Shown: positions 12,545 through 24,334 of the stretch, piece after piece
Layout of the letters: each line of letters begins with the position of its first letter
Numbering within the stretch: the first letter of the stretch is position 1
Source: Xylogone sp. PMI_703
Lineage: Eukaryota > Ascomycota > Leotiomycetes
Assembly (NCBI GenBank): GCA_021399445.1
Contig: JAJTUQ010000005.1
Location: 1,798,001 to 1,862,000 of the forward strand
Direction of reading: 5' to 3'
Length of the DNA: 64,000 bases
Notes under the pieces: model-generated
Seen by the model: only the letters and a program-made list of their open reading frames with translations
The model's database searches: none
What the model was told of the DNA's origin: nothing
Program-made: the position numbers and the translations under genes

Positions 12545-12585
12545 CAGCACCCTGGCATCATCCCAGCCTTTGCACCAGGGTGCTG
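12545..12585. repeat. Perfect 11-base inverted repeat, 19-base loop
   Basis: The left arm CAGCACCCTGG (12545-12555) and the right arm CCAGGGTGCTG (12575-12585) are exact reverse complements. The element can form a stable G+C-rich stem. It lies in a gene-free region and no function is evident. Confidence 0.75.
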
Positions 12586-14188
12586 ATCTGGAAAGGCCAG
12601 GAAAATTGACTATTGGGCCAGGGCTGGGTCAGTCTTGGAGGGTTGAGGTAACGGCATCTCTCCTGTGGTATGGCTTTCGCAGTAAAACGAAAGTGGCTCA
12701 CCTCGCTGCATCACTGTCGCGCGCATTGCCTATGGGCTGGATCGAATAAGATTTGGATGTGAATTGCGACACAGCATATTAGGAGAGAGATGGGCGCTGC
12801 CGGATCGGCTCGAGGGACCTTTAATTCCAGGGCCTGAGGGCTTTCCAGGAGACTGGAATAGACCCTCCAAACGACAGGAGCAGTGCTGACGGGAGCACGC
12901 AAACAAGCAGCAGGCCGTGGTCAGTACAGTAGAGGGAAGGCTCTGGGGATCAACTGGGACCGCTAGGGTACGGTACGGCATCTGCAGACGGTCCTTGTCG
13001 CAGGAGGCCCCAGAGTGGGCTTCGCTGTACAGAAGCACCCTCCGCCTACAACAGCCAGGAGTGCCATAACCCATAACCCACCGTAGCACATCTGGAGCAG
13101 CCAACACCTGGAGAGCGTGCTTTCTAGCAAAGCACACTTGTCATATTTCACAATCCCAGCAATCTGCCCTTTCTTTGGGGGTGGAGAGCAAGTTGCACAG
13201 CAGCCGCCGCAGCCCGCAGACGTGCTCTTTTCGTTGTTCCCTGGTGCTTGGGCCGTTGCCTGTCCTTCCTGCTGCTGTGCTCTGCTCTTTGCTGTTGCTG
13301 CCAGGGCTGTTTCTGATCCTGCGGCACTCGCGACCGTACAGCGCGGAATGAAGGGGGCGATGGAGTTCTTCGGGATCTACCAGGAATTGGGAAGAGGGGG
13401 AAGGCGTGGAAGAGCATCCGGATCCGCAAATGCCCCCTTCAGCAGGGCTCTCGAGGTTTGCGCTGGAAATTGGCTTTCGCACGGCGTTCTTGACAGGATG
13501 GCCAGGCTGCCAGGGCTGCCCCCGTTCGGGCTTAGCGGGGATGATGGCGCAAGCTGCAGCCTCGCCACACCAGAACTCGTTCCCGAGGGCAGTTGCAGGC
13601 ACAGGGCAGGGGCCTGGCACAGGCGTGATGGGCGATGGGGGGGGATGTTGGTTAGGGCCGCCAGGCGCTTATCTCTCTCGCGCATCCGGCTTCGATCATC
13701 CGGGCGACGCTTGGCCCTCTTCGGGCTCCCTCGGCCATAGTAGCGAGAGTAGCTCACAGTAGCTCCCAGCGGCAGCCACGCAGGTCTATTGCTACTCCCT
13801 GGCCCTTCCGCACCACCCCAGCGGCTCCTTGGCTCAACGGTGCAGCTCTCTGTTCCCGGAAGCAGCAAAGCAGATCTACAAAGGAGCTGCCGTGTGCGCT
13901 GGTGCTGCTTGTCTGCCAGTCTGGTACGGTCCAGTACGGCAACAATTCTGCACACAGTAACCATAATTACATGGGATGCCAAGATGTTCGACGTCAGGAG
14001 AAAAAGAAAAGGAAGAGAGGTCAGCATCGCAAAAGGAAAGAAGCCAAAGCCACCGACTCCATTTGCCACAGCTCCAGCAACATTCCTCCGGAGTCAACAG
14101 GCCCTCGGCAGCATACCCGATAAAAAGGAGCTGCTGACCATCTCACGCTCGTTAATGGATGACCGCGGAGACGGAGGAACTGTACAGC

Positions 14189-14209
14189 ACTGTACTGTAC
14201 CAGTACAGT
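14189..14209. repeat. TACAGTAC-type palindrome (9-base arms)
   Basis: Arms ACTGTACTG (14189-14197) and CAGTACAGT (14201-14209) flank a 3-base spacer. The element sits in a cluster of TACAG/CTGTA words that starts at about 14180. It is the most symmetric example of a motif scattered through the non-coding parts of the window. Confidence 0.75.
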
Positions 14210-16490
14210 AATTGCTCATGGCTCACGGTGCGTGGGTTGGAGGGATTGGATTGCAGGCCTCTGGACTCTGGATTCTGGATGCAGAGATGAGTGATACTTT
14301 ACGAAACGGAGAACTGGATGGACGGACGACCCAGGCAAGCAGCAAGGTTCCTTACCCTCCCCCCAAAAAGAAACGACGCATTTAGCGGGATTGTTTCCGT
14401 CAGTGTGTTGCCAAAATCCCTCTGCCAGGGAGAATCACGTCCCTCGCCCATCTGATGCCACTGTGCCGTTCTGAATAGAGCGATACGAGAAACTCAATAA
14501 TAAGCATGACTTACATCTCTCTCTCGCTCACACACTCTCTCGTCCTAGTATCGTGCTGACGTGGATCCCCAAGCCTTCCGTGGGACGACAGTGGATGGCA
14601 CCGGCCGGCAGATGATGCGCATATGGAGGCTCGCCTGGTGCAGCGCGCAGGTAGAGCACAGCAACAGTGAAAGGAGCGCCCGTTATTGGCTGGCACTATG
14701 GTTCGACCTGGCTGCAGGAGACGGCGATAATCTCGCTGGATAAAGCAAAAAAAGAGAAGTTGGTTCTCTGGGTCTTTTGCGGTTTCGGTTTCAGAGACCG
14801 CGGTGAAACAAGCAGATTTGACAGGATCAAGGAGGAGCTGCCATGGCCATTAATTGGCTTTCCTATGACTATGGTTTGGGCCTTGGCACGCGTTGCCTCT
14901 GCTAGTGTTCCGAAGATGGACAATCCCCATCAGCACCAGGTACAGTAATGTTAGTGGGAGGGTGGGCTCGTAAACACTCAATTCACCTTATTCTTTTGCT
15001 GGGGAGGATATTGCGCGCGGAGCCGGCGGTAAGCGCGAGTTCAAGCGTAAATCTTGTCCTTCTATTGTGGTAGGTACAGCGTCGGGAGCACTGGAGAGTG
15101 CCGTCGTCTTCTCGCAGGTCTCTCTAGTGGCCCTGTGGGTCTTTTCCCAAGAGTCTTTCTGGCCCGCGCTTGGGCCTTCATCTCTTAGCCTGGTCCGCTC
15201 CTTACTCCGTGCCTCCTTAGCAGCGCCATCTCCGAACCCTTTTTTTTTACCCGCCGTCCCTGATGCTGATGCTGATCACAGACAAGAGCTCAAGCTCTCT
15301 ATTGCTCTGTGCGTGAACCTCTCACAAGCCCGGGTCTCACAGCAACATACCTGGTTCCGGCATACAAACCGACGAACACCTCCTGCCAACACGGCGAACC
15401 CATCACGAGCTTCTTGTGCTCCGACCAAGCCATCTCCCTCATACGACGTTACGCTGGAAATTGTTGTTGTGGCTGTACACCACTTACACATTTGCAAAAC
15501 CAAAAAGTGAGGAACAGTCTAACTGCTCACATTGTCTGTCCATCGCGACACCAAAGAAGATCTTTCCGATCAGAAGCAATGAAACAAGAACACCGAGATC
15601 CAAGGTTACAGTTGAAATTCCCCGATGATCCCAAGTGTCCGGGATTGACCCTCAACAACCGCGGTCACCAAGCGATTACGCGCAAGGCACCAGCCCAGAC
15701 ACATCGTTGTTGAGACGGCTACCTGCAGAATTTCTGCTAGCATCCTCTCCTCTTCTTCCTTGTCCCCGTCTCCTATGATATCAGATGCAAAACGGCGGCT
15801 CACATCCTCGCTGCATACGAAAATGGATATATTTTCCAATCCTTACCATCATCGTGGTCTACGAGGGTTCTTCCGTATATCATTGCCTTGGTGCCGAGTT
15901 GCTGGGTCCCAAGCAGAAAAGGAGGCGTTGAACGTTGTGCTTCTGGTTTTGCTTGGGATCGGAAGTTTATCATCCAATGAACTCCACTGCCCTTAACAGA
16001 TGACCAGACTCGAAACATGGCGGTGATGGAAGCCAGCAGTAGTTTGGCAGTAAGGCAGGATGACTTCTCTGGATTGGAGTACTCGATGAGGAAGAGTCCG
16101 CATTTTGGTCAAGCAAGCAAAGGCATGAACAATGATCTGGCCCGGCTGCCGACCAGGCACTCGGGACCACCAGAGAAGCAGGTGAGTTGTATCTTTTCAT
16201 CAGTGTCCATTTCTTTGCCTCGATTTGCTTTAGTAGATGATGAGGCGGCTAAGGAGTCCTCATTATGCATCACTCTATTTCCTGTTACCTCCTCCTTGGC
16301 CAGATAAACTCTCCGAGATCTATAGTACGACCGCAAGGTTCCACTGTTTCTCTTATCCTCCTCTCAAATCCCACATCTTCAACGGGGCTGCTGTTATCCC
16401 CCATTCCGTTCTTTTCTATGGACTTCTGCACGACATATTAGGATCGACTGTACAACTCACTCTAGCATGAAAACCAAAAAGGCGGTGCGG

Positions 16491-16543
16491 TAACGTAACG
16501 GCAACGGCAACGGTCACCGTCAGCCAGCCAGTCAGCCAGCTAA
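16491..16543. repeat. Nested short tandem repeats (GTAAC, GGCAAC, CAGCCAGT)
   Basis: Three adjoining simple arrays: GGTAACGTAAC, then CGGCAACGGCAACGG, then GTCAGCCAGCCAGTCAGCCAGC. The last is an 8-base unit repeated with variation. Simple-sequence DNA at the boundary between the G+C-richer and A+T-richer gene-free blocks. Confidence 0.65.
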
Positions 16544-16549
16544 CATCGG

Positions 16550-19500
16550 CACTGCGTTATTGGGCGCAAAGGATCAAAACCTTAGATCCAGTCATACGGC
16601 GCTATCCAGGTGCTTCTTACCAGCCCAATTAACCCTGGGTTGTACAAGACTAGCACCACAAGACATAATCTTAGGCTAAGTCTGTCCTATCCTCCCATTG
16701 CTTGCCTCGCATTGTTCATGCATTCAGGGTCCTTTCTCTGCCCAAATCAATGTAAGAATGTCAATTTCCAAGTGGCAAGGCAGCAGACAACAGCACTCCA
16801 GACGCTGAACCCGGTGATCACAGTATTTCGGGTGCGTGTGCATTTCCTCCTTCCGCCATGCAAGATACACCTGTCTCCAGTCATTCTATCCCATCCCTTC
16901 TCGCCTCATTTACCTACAATGTATGTTGTAGCGGCCCCCTTCCAATTATAGCACCCATTCTCCCTAGCCCCATGTTCCCTTACAGTCTGCCTTGCTTGTT
17001 TCTTGGTCGATTTCCGTTGATTCCTGTCATAGGATACACTGCAGCCCGGGGAAGGTATCATTTGCAAGGGTGTATCAATTCTTTTTCAACGATCCATCTT
17101 GGCTTGGGCTTAGCCCGGGTCAAGAAGTTAGGCTTGTGATCCCCGTGAGTATATGTGTTGTTTATGCATTGGCGCGAGAAGAGGTCAGGCAGTTTCCATA
17201 TTCCTCGGGATTTGAAGAAAGTGAGGCATTTAGTTGCGCGTCCTGTTGCTGTCCGCGTCATAAGTTGAGAATAGCACGATATTCGTAAAGCTCCATTGCT
17301 TCCCTATGTTCAGGCTAAGCTTTGAGGAGTAAGTCGGGTGTCTGTCCGGCTCCTGATCTCAGGCTCCCTATCTCTCTATTTCGGGCTTCATGCTTTAGTA
17401 TGCCCATGGCCCCTGTGTAGTTCACTACCAAGTGACACGTGTACCATTCTTGGACGCTGAAATTGGACTTGTGAAACGGTGGCTCTTTTGCGTTCCAACT
17501 TTGTGTTTTGTGCTATGTGGTATTGTTGTTGAGTAAAAGGGGCTGGTTCGATGACTAATCAGGGCGGCTCTCGTTGCAGTTGGATTGGAAGCTGGTACAG
17601 GGGGCGTTGAGAGTATGCGAAAGAATGGTGAAAATCGCGATTTTGGTCTTATGGAAATGATAGTAGAGTGAGCTTCTTCTTGGCCGAAGGGAGTAGTGCT
17701 GAGTATTGTCTGAAAGAGTAAAGACACAGAGCAAGATAGGGGGAGAGATCTGCTCAGGAGAAGAAAACAAAATCAACTCATTTCAGGTGCAGAAATGAGA
17801 GCACAAAGTAGTGGCAGATATATATCCCAAAATAATTCAATCAATGCTAGGATTTGCAAGAATCGAACCAAATAGACCAAAACTATATCTCCACCTCTTG
17901 TCCCCACTCCCTCAAAAGCGTCCTTTAAACCTCAAATGTGGTAATACGTCTAATACGTGCCTCATGTGTATCCGCACCACAATCTTCTCCACTCCCACCA
18001 TCCTTAATACGCCAGTAACCCAGCGTGGATCCATAGCGGTAGCGATGAATACTACGGTAGTAGTAGCAGGGCAGCATGTTAGTCAAAAGTTTAATCACCG
18101 CCTCTATGTTTCCTGGTCTTGTCGAATAGCCAAAAAGCTGGAATAGGGGAGGGATGTACCAAAGAGGCGGGTGTCATTGGGATAGATACTTTGTACGTTC
18201 AATTCCTCTTGCTCTCTCTCCCTCTCTTTTCCTTCCTATTTATCTCCCTACCACTCGCTAACACATTGGCCCAGAAAGGCTGAAGAATATCGATGGCGAG
18301 AAGAAATCGACTGGAGAGAGTTATAGTCGTTATTACGTGGTAGGGAAACGGATGGATTACCGGTGTATTTCAAATGGTGTTGGGTACCACTTACTAGGAG
18401 GCATCTCGTTCGCATTTTCGTCTTGAGAGAGGAAAGGTGTGAGATTTTTTGAGGTATAACGGTGTGTATGCATACATCTGTTAATGTTTCTTGGTATTTT
18501 GATTCTCTTTTCATTCGTGCCTGTGCTGATGATAATTGCCGTGGCTTATAGGTCGGGGTTATTTCTTTGTGGTATTGATTTAGGTGTGTATAGTTGGATT
18601 GATGATATTGTTAATAGGGTGGTAGATATGTAGAAGTGTGGATTGATGGAGAAATAGGAAGAAGAGATTTTTGCATTGGTATATTGGGGTTTGGGTGTTT
18701 TGATATGATTGGGTGTTTTTTTTTCCTACGATTCTCTTCTCTCTATTTATTTGTAATAATATGTTTGCTGAGGAACTTGTTACATCTCTTGACCTTTTGT
18801 AATTCGATTGTTTGGATTTAGAACCGCGAACAAGAATATTCGGTCTACATCCAGTCTTATGTGTTAAGATTCTTCAGTTGGGTGAGTCTCTCTTCTATTA
18901 TCATAACAAGGGGCTCTGAGCTGGTGCAGTTCATAGCTGGTACAGTGTTTGGCCGGAAGGAGAAGGAGAGAGATGCAATGGGTACTGAAGCTATATGTAT
19001 TTTATTATTCCAGTTTTGGTTTCAAAGAACTACGATGTGCTTTTGTTAGTGACTACGGCAGCTGAATCTCTCCTTAGAGAGACTATACAAGTAGGCTCTG
19101 GCCATGGCATATACCTCGAACTATAAACCGTGGCTTACAGTATTGGTGTTATAGTAGAAGGGAAGATGGGTGCTACGCTTACTTTATAGCGCAGAGATTT
19201 ATATGGAGATGGCCATTCACAGTTCTCAGTAAAGAAACAGTAAGGCGATTAAAATGCCATACGGGTGAGATTTAGTCATAGTTGGTTACTTTGTTGTACT
19301 AGCTTTGGCGCTGTCTTCTGTCGACAGTGAGGCTTTTATTGGTTGTCAGATCAAAATCAATATCCAAAAATTTGACTCTCAAACATAACAGGCCAAACTA
19401 TTATTTTCCTATGCAGTTCTTGAACATCTCCTTGATAGTTCTGTTTATAAAACTTGTTTCTGTCAATTGTCCCACTCCGGCTACAAATAAACCATTGCGG

Positions 19501-20525
19501 GATAGTTGTTATAATAATTAGTACTCACCATGAACAGAACTGCGTGGTGATGAGAACTGACTCCATTACTTGCAATATAAATGCTGCTACTGAAATATCA
19601 CTCTAGCCCACAGGACCAAGTTAGACGTTGTGGTTTATTTAGATGCAGCTGGAAAGCTAAAGCATGCCAGGAGTAATCTTGATATGGATCCTTACGGTGC
19701 GATATTGGCAGCCAGTCTACAATATCTCCTGTGTCCCAATATCCATCTATGATGAACCTTCATACCCTCTAGTACCGAGATTTTAGACGTTAGTTCGAAA
19801 TCATTAACATCTTGATAAGCCCAAAGGCACCTAAAAATGCGGCCAAAACATAATCATTATGAGAAAGACTATTCCAGGGCATACGGGATGAAGTAGAACT
19901 AGAAATGCTACTGACCAGCATTCAAAGCTCATAGCTTCTCATGTGGGACTATTGGTCTCCCCTTCTTAGGTCTAGCGGGACTATATTTTATCATCTCTGT
20001 CTGCAGAAATTGTGGGTAGTGGGAGGAGCAGACCTAGTACAGGTGGGCGGAACGGATCACCTTTTATATATTTAAACTGCTTTTACTATGAGACAGAACT
20101 AGGTTTTAACGAGGTTTAAAAACAGAGGACACCGTAATAGAAGCCCGCTCACTACTCAGTGATGAAAGCACAGTCACCATGCTTGAGAAAGGCACGAGGG
20201 ATTCAATATTATATTTAATATTGTATGGTAGTTCTTGTCCTCTTCAAGATTATATCGTAAGGCTAAGTACCTCATGGTGGTCATTGCTTTGACAAAATAA
20301 TGTCAACCACATAGGCATATGGAAGTTCCATAGCCTTATCTAGTAGTTCCAACCAAAATGGAGGAAATGATGGCACTGATGCTATTACGCATGATGCATT
20401 GCCACATCGCTGGAGTTAGAGTAGGCCATATTACTGGCACTTAGCACTTCGCAATTGCCTAAAATACTCTTGTCCTTAGATTTGTAGGATCTGATCTATA
20501 CTTCAATGGAAATATAGAATATTGA
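16550..20525. other. A+T-rich gene-free region upstream of tim21 3' end
   Basis: About 4 kb with only short frames of hydrophobic or low-complexity content on both strands. No domain, repeat family or RNA gene is recognisable. Several stretches (19.3-20.5 kb) look like decayed sequence with many stop codons in all frames. An 8-base inverted repeat CAATATTA/TAATATTG lies near 20196-20215. The tim21 3' untranslated region should occupy the right end. Confidence 0.5.
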
Positions 20526-20603
20526 TGATTGGAGAGGAAATCGACCAATTATCGTCTGTGGTCGATTACCTCTCGTGACGGTTCAAATCCAATTGCATGC
20601 GCT

Positions 20604-21445
20604 CTAGCGAGTCCATTCCACGCCGAAGAATCTGGTCTTGCTTTTCCCTGGGCTATCTGGTTTAGTATCTGCATTTTCCAGCCATATACGAGGATGGCCC
20701 TTAACGTCCACAGCAAGATATTTGTAGACAAACTCATGATCTGATGGCCTTTTGATCATATGCAAGTTGACTACCCCAGTATTCAACGGTCCTTCAACCT
20801 GCAAGCGAGTCAGATCTAGTTCACATTTAGCCCGTGGTAGACTCACATTAAAATGCATTTTCAAATGCTCAACACCCCTCTGGTCTTTCTGGATGGTCGA
20901 TCTGCATGATGTAGTTAGCATATGTTGAGTGGGGAAGCCCTAGAGATCCCTACGCAATTGGTCTTGCTCTCCTCCACTTGTTCCAGGTTGGTTCACCATA
21001 GGCAGTTATTTTCTTGCTATCACCCAATAGTTCAATACATCTTGAGTCTCTTTTCACTTGGTCGACTGCCCGATTGAAGTGACTAGTTTTGCTGTCTGGG
21101 GAAAAGACATCCGTATACATAAAATATGCTACGCCGCCCTACATAATCTTCCAGTTAGATATATTAAGATATAGGGCCATCGCCGAGACTAACCGTTAAA
21201 ACAGCACCCACTACTAACATTGAGAAATTGAATGTCTGTTGTGTAGTCCTTGCTACTTTCTCTCGCGCAGAAAGTTCCCCCCATGCGACCCTCCCATCAT
21301 CATTGAAAGCTGTGACTGCCTTTCTTCTAGGCTTTGGTGTAGTAGTGCCAAGACCTGTTTGGGTTGCATACAATCGTGCAACAACAATTGGTCGCAGCGC
21401 TGAAGGAATATTAATATGAGGAGTGGTTCGACTGATTGGAAGCAT
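20604..21445 (-). CDS. tim21: Tim21, TIM23 translocase subunit
   Basis: This is a subunit of the mitochondrial inner-membrane TIM23 presequence translocase. Its intermembrane-space domain docks on Tom22 and links TIM23 to respiratory complexes. Exons on the minus strand are 21445-21194, 21138-20954 and 20901-20604, with introns of 55 and 52 bases that keep frame. The product is 244 residues. Visible parts are a basic, Ser/Ala-rich presequence (about residues 1-35, with RPIVVARLYATQ), the conserved VAWGELSAREKVARTTQQTF block (about 53-72), one membrane segment (about 74-92, FNFSMLVVGAVLTGGVAYFM), and the intermembrane-space domain containing SDHEFVYKYLAVDVKGHPRI and ending FFGVEWTR. Length and order match the family. 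It is divergently transcribed from the ArfGAP gene, with 308 bases between the start codons. Confidence 0.93.
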
Positions 21446-21753
21446 TGCGAACCGGCCAATTCGTGCACAATGTTGGAGTCGTTATGGGGGCTTTGGCTTC
21501 ACATGTTCGTTCGGTGATTGAAGCTTGTATGGATCTGTTAGACGTGGGGAATGCTTACCCGAAGGTATGACGCTAGGCTCTTTTGGTCCTAAGTCGTGTA
21601 CTCCAAACGTTCTAATCGCAATCTGGCTCCCTACGGGCAAGAATTAATTCCTCCATTGACACCATTCACTGTGGATGCCCGCCGAACAGCGCAGTTACTC
21701 TTTTCCTCATCCTGATAAAGCATACTTAAACTCTTTAATCGGAAAAGGTAAAG
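21446..21753. promoter_or_regulatory. Bidirectional promoter, tim21 / Glo3-type ArfGAP
   Basis: The 308 bases between two divergent ATGs (21445 minus, 21754 plus) must contain both 5' leaders and both core promoters. No clear TATA box was seen. The sequence contains a CTCTTTTCCTCATCC pyrimidine tract (about 21699-21713) on the ArfGAP coding strand, a typical feature close to fungal transcription starts. Confidence 0.6.
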
Positions 21754-23426
21754 ATGGCGGCAGCGTTGGCGTCAAAGCAGCAATCGCAGAAAATATTTGA
21801 GAAGCTGAAGAGCAAACAGGCCAACAAAGTGAGTGGTCTAGATGCTACCCCCTTTCCACATGAACTGAGTTAATGGTTCGTCAATGACGCAGGTATGCTT
21901 CGATTGCGGACAGAATAACCCTACTTGGACTTCTGTTCCATTTGGTATCTATCTATGTCTTGACTGTTCTTCGAATCACCGCAACTTAGGGGTTCATATC
22001 TCCTTCGTACGATCAACCAATCTTGACCGTTGGTGACTCCCGATTCCACCTGTTTATATATACTAAGGACTCTTTGTAGAATGGCAATGGGATCAATTAC
22101 GAATTATGAAGGTGGGAGGAAACGAGTCAGCAACGAAGTTCTTCCAATCCAACGGCGGAACCGCAGCTCTGAACAGCAAAGATCCAAAGACAAAATACAC
22201 CTGCAATGCTGCAGTGAAATACAAGGACGAACTTAAGAGACGTGCTGCAAAGGATGCTGCGGAGTATGAACAAGCATATTTGAGATGATAGACCAGTACT
22301 AATAGTGGTAATAGCTATCCAAATGAGGTGGTGATCACTGATGTCGCAGCGGCCTCAGCTGATGGCAGTTCTACGCCAGCTGGCGATCCTGATGATGATT
22401 TCTTCTCATCCTGGGATAAGCCTGCTATTAAACGACCAACTCCTCCGATATCTCGGTCTGCGACACCTTCTGGTCGCACACCGTCCCCTTTTCTCAATGC
22501 GAACGCGAATGGCAATGGTATCGCTAGGGCAGCATCACCACTTTCCAACTCGGAGACCACTGCTCCCACGACAACTCGTACAACCTCTTCTGCCGTTCTA
22601 CTTAAGAGCACTGCAACAGGAACTGCTGCCAGGAAAGCCAATGTGTTAGGCGCCAAGAAGGCAACGAAACTCGGCGCGAAGAAAGTCGGCGATGCCATCG
22701 ATTTCGATGCTGCAGAGCGAAAGGCGAAGGAGGAAGCCGAAAGAATTGAGAAGTTAGGATACAATCCCGACGAAGAAGAGGAAGCAGCAAAGAAAACCTC
22801 AACCATCAAATCTACTGCCTCTTCTCAGATTGCATCCCCAACACCAGTGAGTCCCGGGCGAGCGGGATATGGATCAGGTCACTCCCGGGAGCGCTCTGCA
22901 AGTGACATGGAGCGTTTAGGCATGGGTATTGGGAGACTTGGCTTCGGCCAAGTTGGTGGCTCTAAGCCCGCAGCTGCTCCAAAAAAGATGGGTGGATTCG
23001 GATCTGTTGGCCCCATCAAAGCAACTACTGAAGGTGAGGAGAGCAATGTGCAAGTATTTATCTCTTGATTAACAAATTTCCGTAGATGACGATGAGAAAT
23101 ATGCCCGTCAAAAGTTTGGAAACCAAAAGGCCATCTCCTCGGACGAATTCTTCGGCAAAGGGGCTTACGATCCAACTGCTCAGAACGAGGCTAAGTCACG
23201 GTTACAAGGATTCGAAGGCGCAACTGCTATTTCCTCCAACGCTTACTTTGGACGACCAGAAGAGGAAGCCGAAGCTGATGACTATGGTGATCTTGAGACT
23301 GCCGCGAAGGACTTCATCCGCAAGTTTGGTGTCACCGCTGGAGATGACCTAGAGAACCTAACGCAAGTTCTTGGTGAAGGCGCATCGCGACTCCAGGGCG
23401 CAATTCGAAATTATCTCAATGGGTAA
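21754..23426 (+). CDS. glo3: Glo3-type ArfGAP (ADP-ribosylation factor GTPase activator)
   Basis: This protein stimulates GTP hydrolysis by Arf1 on COPI vesicles in Golgi-to-ER retrieval. Exons are 21754-21828, 21893-22028, 22080-22263, 22315-23033 and 23086-23426. The four introns are 51-64 bases, and all junctions keep frame (for example TNLD-QWQWDQL and KDAA-DYPNEVV). The product is 484 residues. The ArfGAP zinc finger is C27, C30, C47, C50 with the arginine finger R55 in HRNLGVH, followed by [12 protein letters not shown]. The middle is Ser/Pro-rich with [11 protein letters not shown]. The C-terminal part holds the Glo3 regulatory motifs ([34 protein letters not shown]). These motifs separate Glo3/ArfGAP2-3 from Gcs1-type proteins. 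A plain open frame seen from 22328 is only the fourth exon. Confidence 0.93.
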
Positions 23427-24334
23427 TGGGGAGTAGCTACGGGATAGGCTTTTGGGTGCAATCAGTCATGTCTTGAAACAATGGCCCAGAATGAGTGTGG
23501 ATGAGTGTGCAGAAAGATAACAAGAAAGCTGTGAACAAAGTTGGCCAAGCCAATGGTCTACTTTTTACGAATTTAGTATAGAAGGCGTGTAATAGCACTG
23601 GCAATTAATTGATGAAAATAGGCTTATATACTTACAAATGAGGTACTTATCCGTATCTTTTTCACTGCATAGTCAAACTGGTACATAAGTACGAAGTCGT
23701 GGGAATAACAAGCCACAGTCCAGCCAGCCCTTAAAGAGATCGATAGATTGGATTTGATCGCTAAACTCGGCTCGTTCTCGCTTAAGCGACCGTGGCGAAT
23801 GGTGTACAGCGATCGACCGGCTATCTAGCGAGCAAGTTTCTGTGGCTTGAAAATGAGATCATAATCCTCCTAGCGTCATCTCCCATTCTCTTAGATCCAT
23901 CTCGAGGCGTGACGCTGAGCTGAACCGGACCCAGAAGATATGATGCAAGCTGAGATAGTTATCAGCGCGATTAGCACTCTCAGATTACGGACGATGGCCA
24001 GCTCAAAGAAAAGACCATTAGTTCACCTCGTAAAAAGCAAATTGCTTTTCTCGGAAATTGGTATCACTAGTACCTGGTTGAAGCACCTGCTGCCAAGGAA
24101 GAATGTGAATCAAGAGCTGAATCTGGAATGATCAAACTAAGCTAAACGGCGCCATACGAACTGGTCATTAAGCTTGAATCCTTTGCACGCCATTGTAGCA
24201 CACATAAGGTTGGACAGCGGCCAAACTTTGTTTTTGCCCTGCAATCCAGACAACACCCTCCTTCTGCTCAACATATACCCTCAACTTGAAGTTGATTGTA
24301 GGCTCTGAAAGCTACTAAGGCGGAGGAACTGAAA
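23427..24334. other. Intergenic: ArfGAP 3' end to PNS1 promoter
   Basis: A tandem-gene interval of about 0.9 kb that should contain the 3' untranslated region of the ArfGAP gene and the PNS1 promoter. Only one short frame (23940-24131, plus) is present and it has no recognisable content. No RNA gene or repeat was seen. Confidence 0.55.

Larger units (their letters stand above)
9301..16480. other. Gene-free region of higher G+C
   Basis: About 7 kb with no protein-coding region that I can support. The longest frames (13117-13740 plus, 13377-14069 minus) overlap each other on opposite strands, are built of low-complexity Ala/Gly/Ser/Pro/Arg, and match no family I know. The stretch is noticeably richer in G+C than the flanking 16.5-20.5 kb. 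It carries several hairpins (10760-10793, 12545-12585, 14189-14209), TACAGTA-type motifs (about 10742, 12926, 14175, 14940) and a CACTGGCATACA-like tandem repeat at about 11868-11945. Confidence 0.5.

Noticed and set aside
13117..14069. Overlapping 207-codon (plus) and 230-codon (minus) open frames
   Set aside because: They overlap on opposite strands in G+C-rich DNA, are made of low-complexity Ala/Gly/Arg/Ser/Pro, show no domain and no splice-supported extension. Chance open frames are likely.
20570..20600. tRNA-like GGTTCAAATCC (B-box-like) word
   Set aside because: The flanking bases do not form a T-arm stem and no acceptor, D or anticodon arms can be drawn. It also borders the tim21 coding end.
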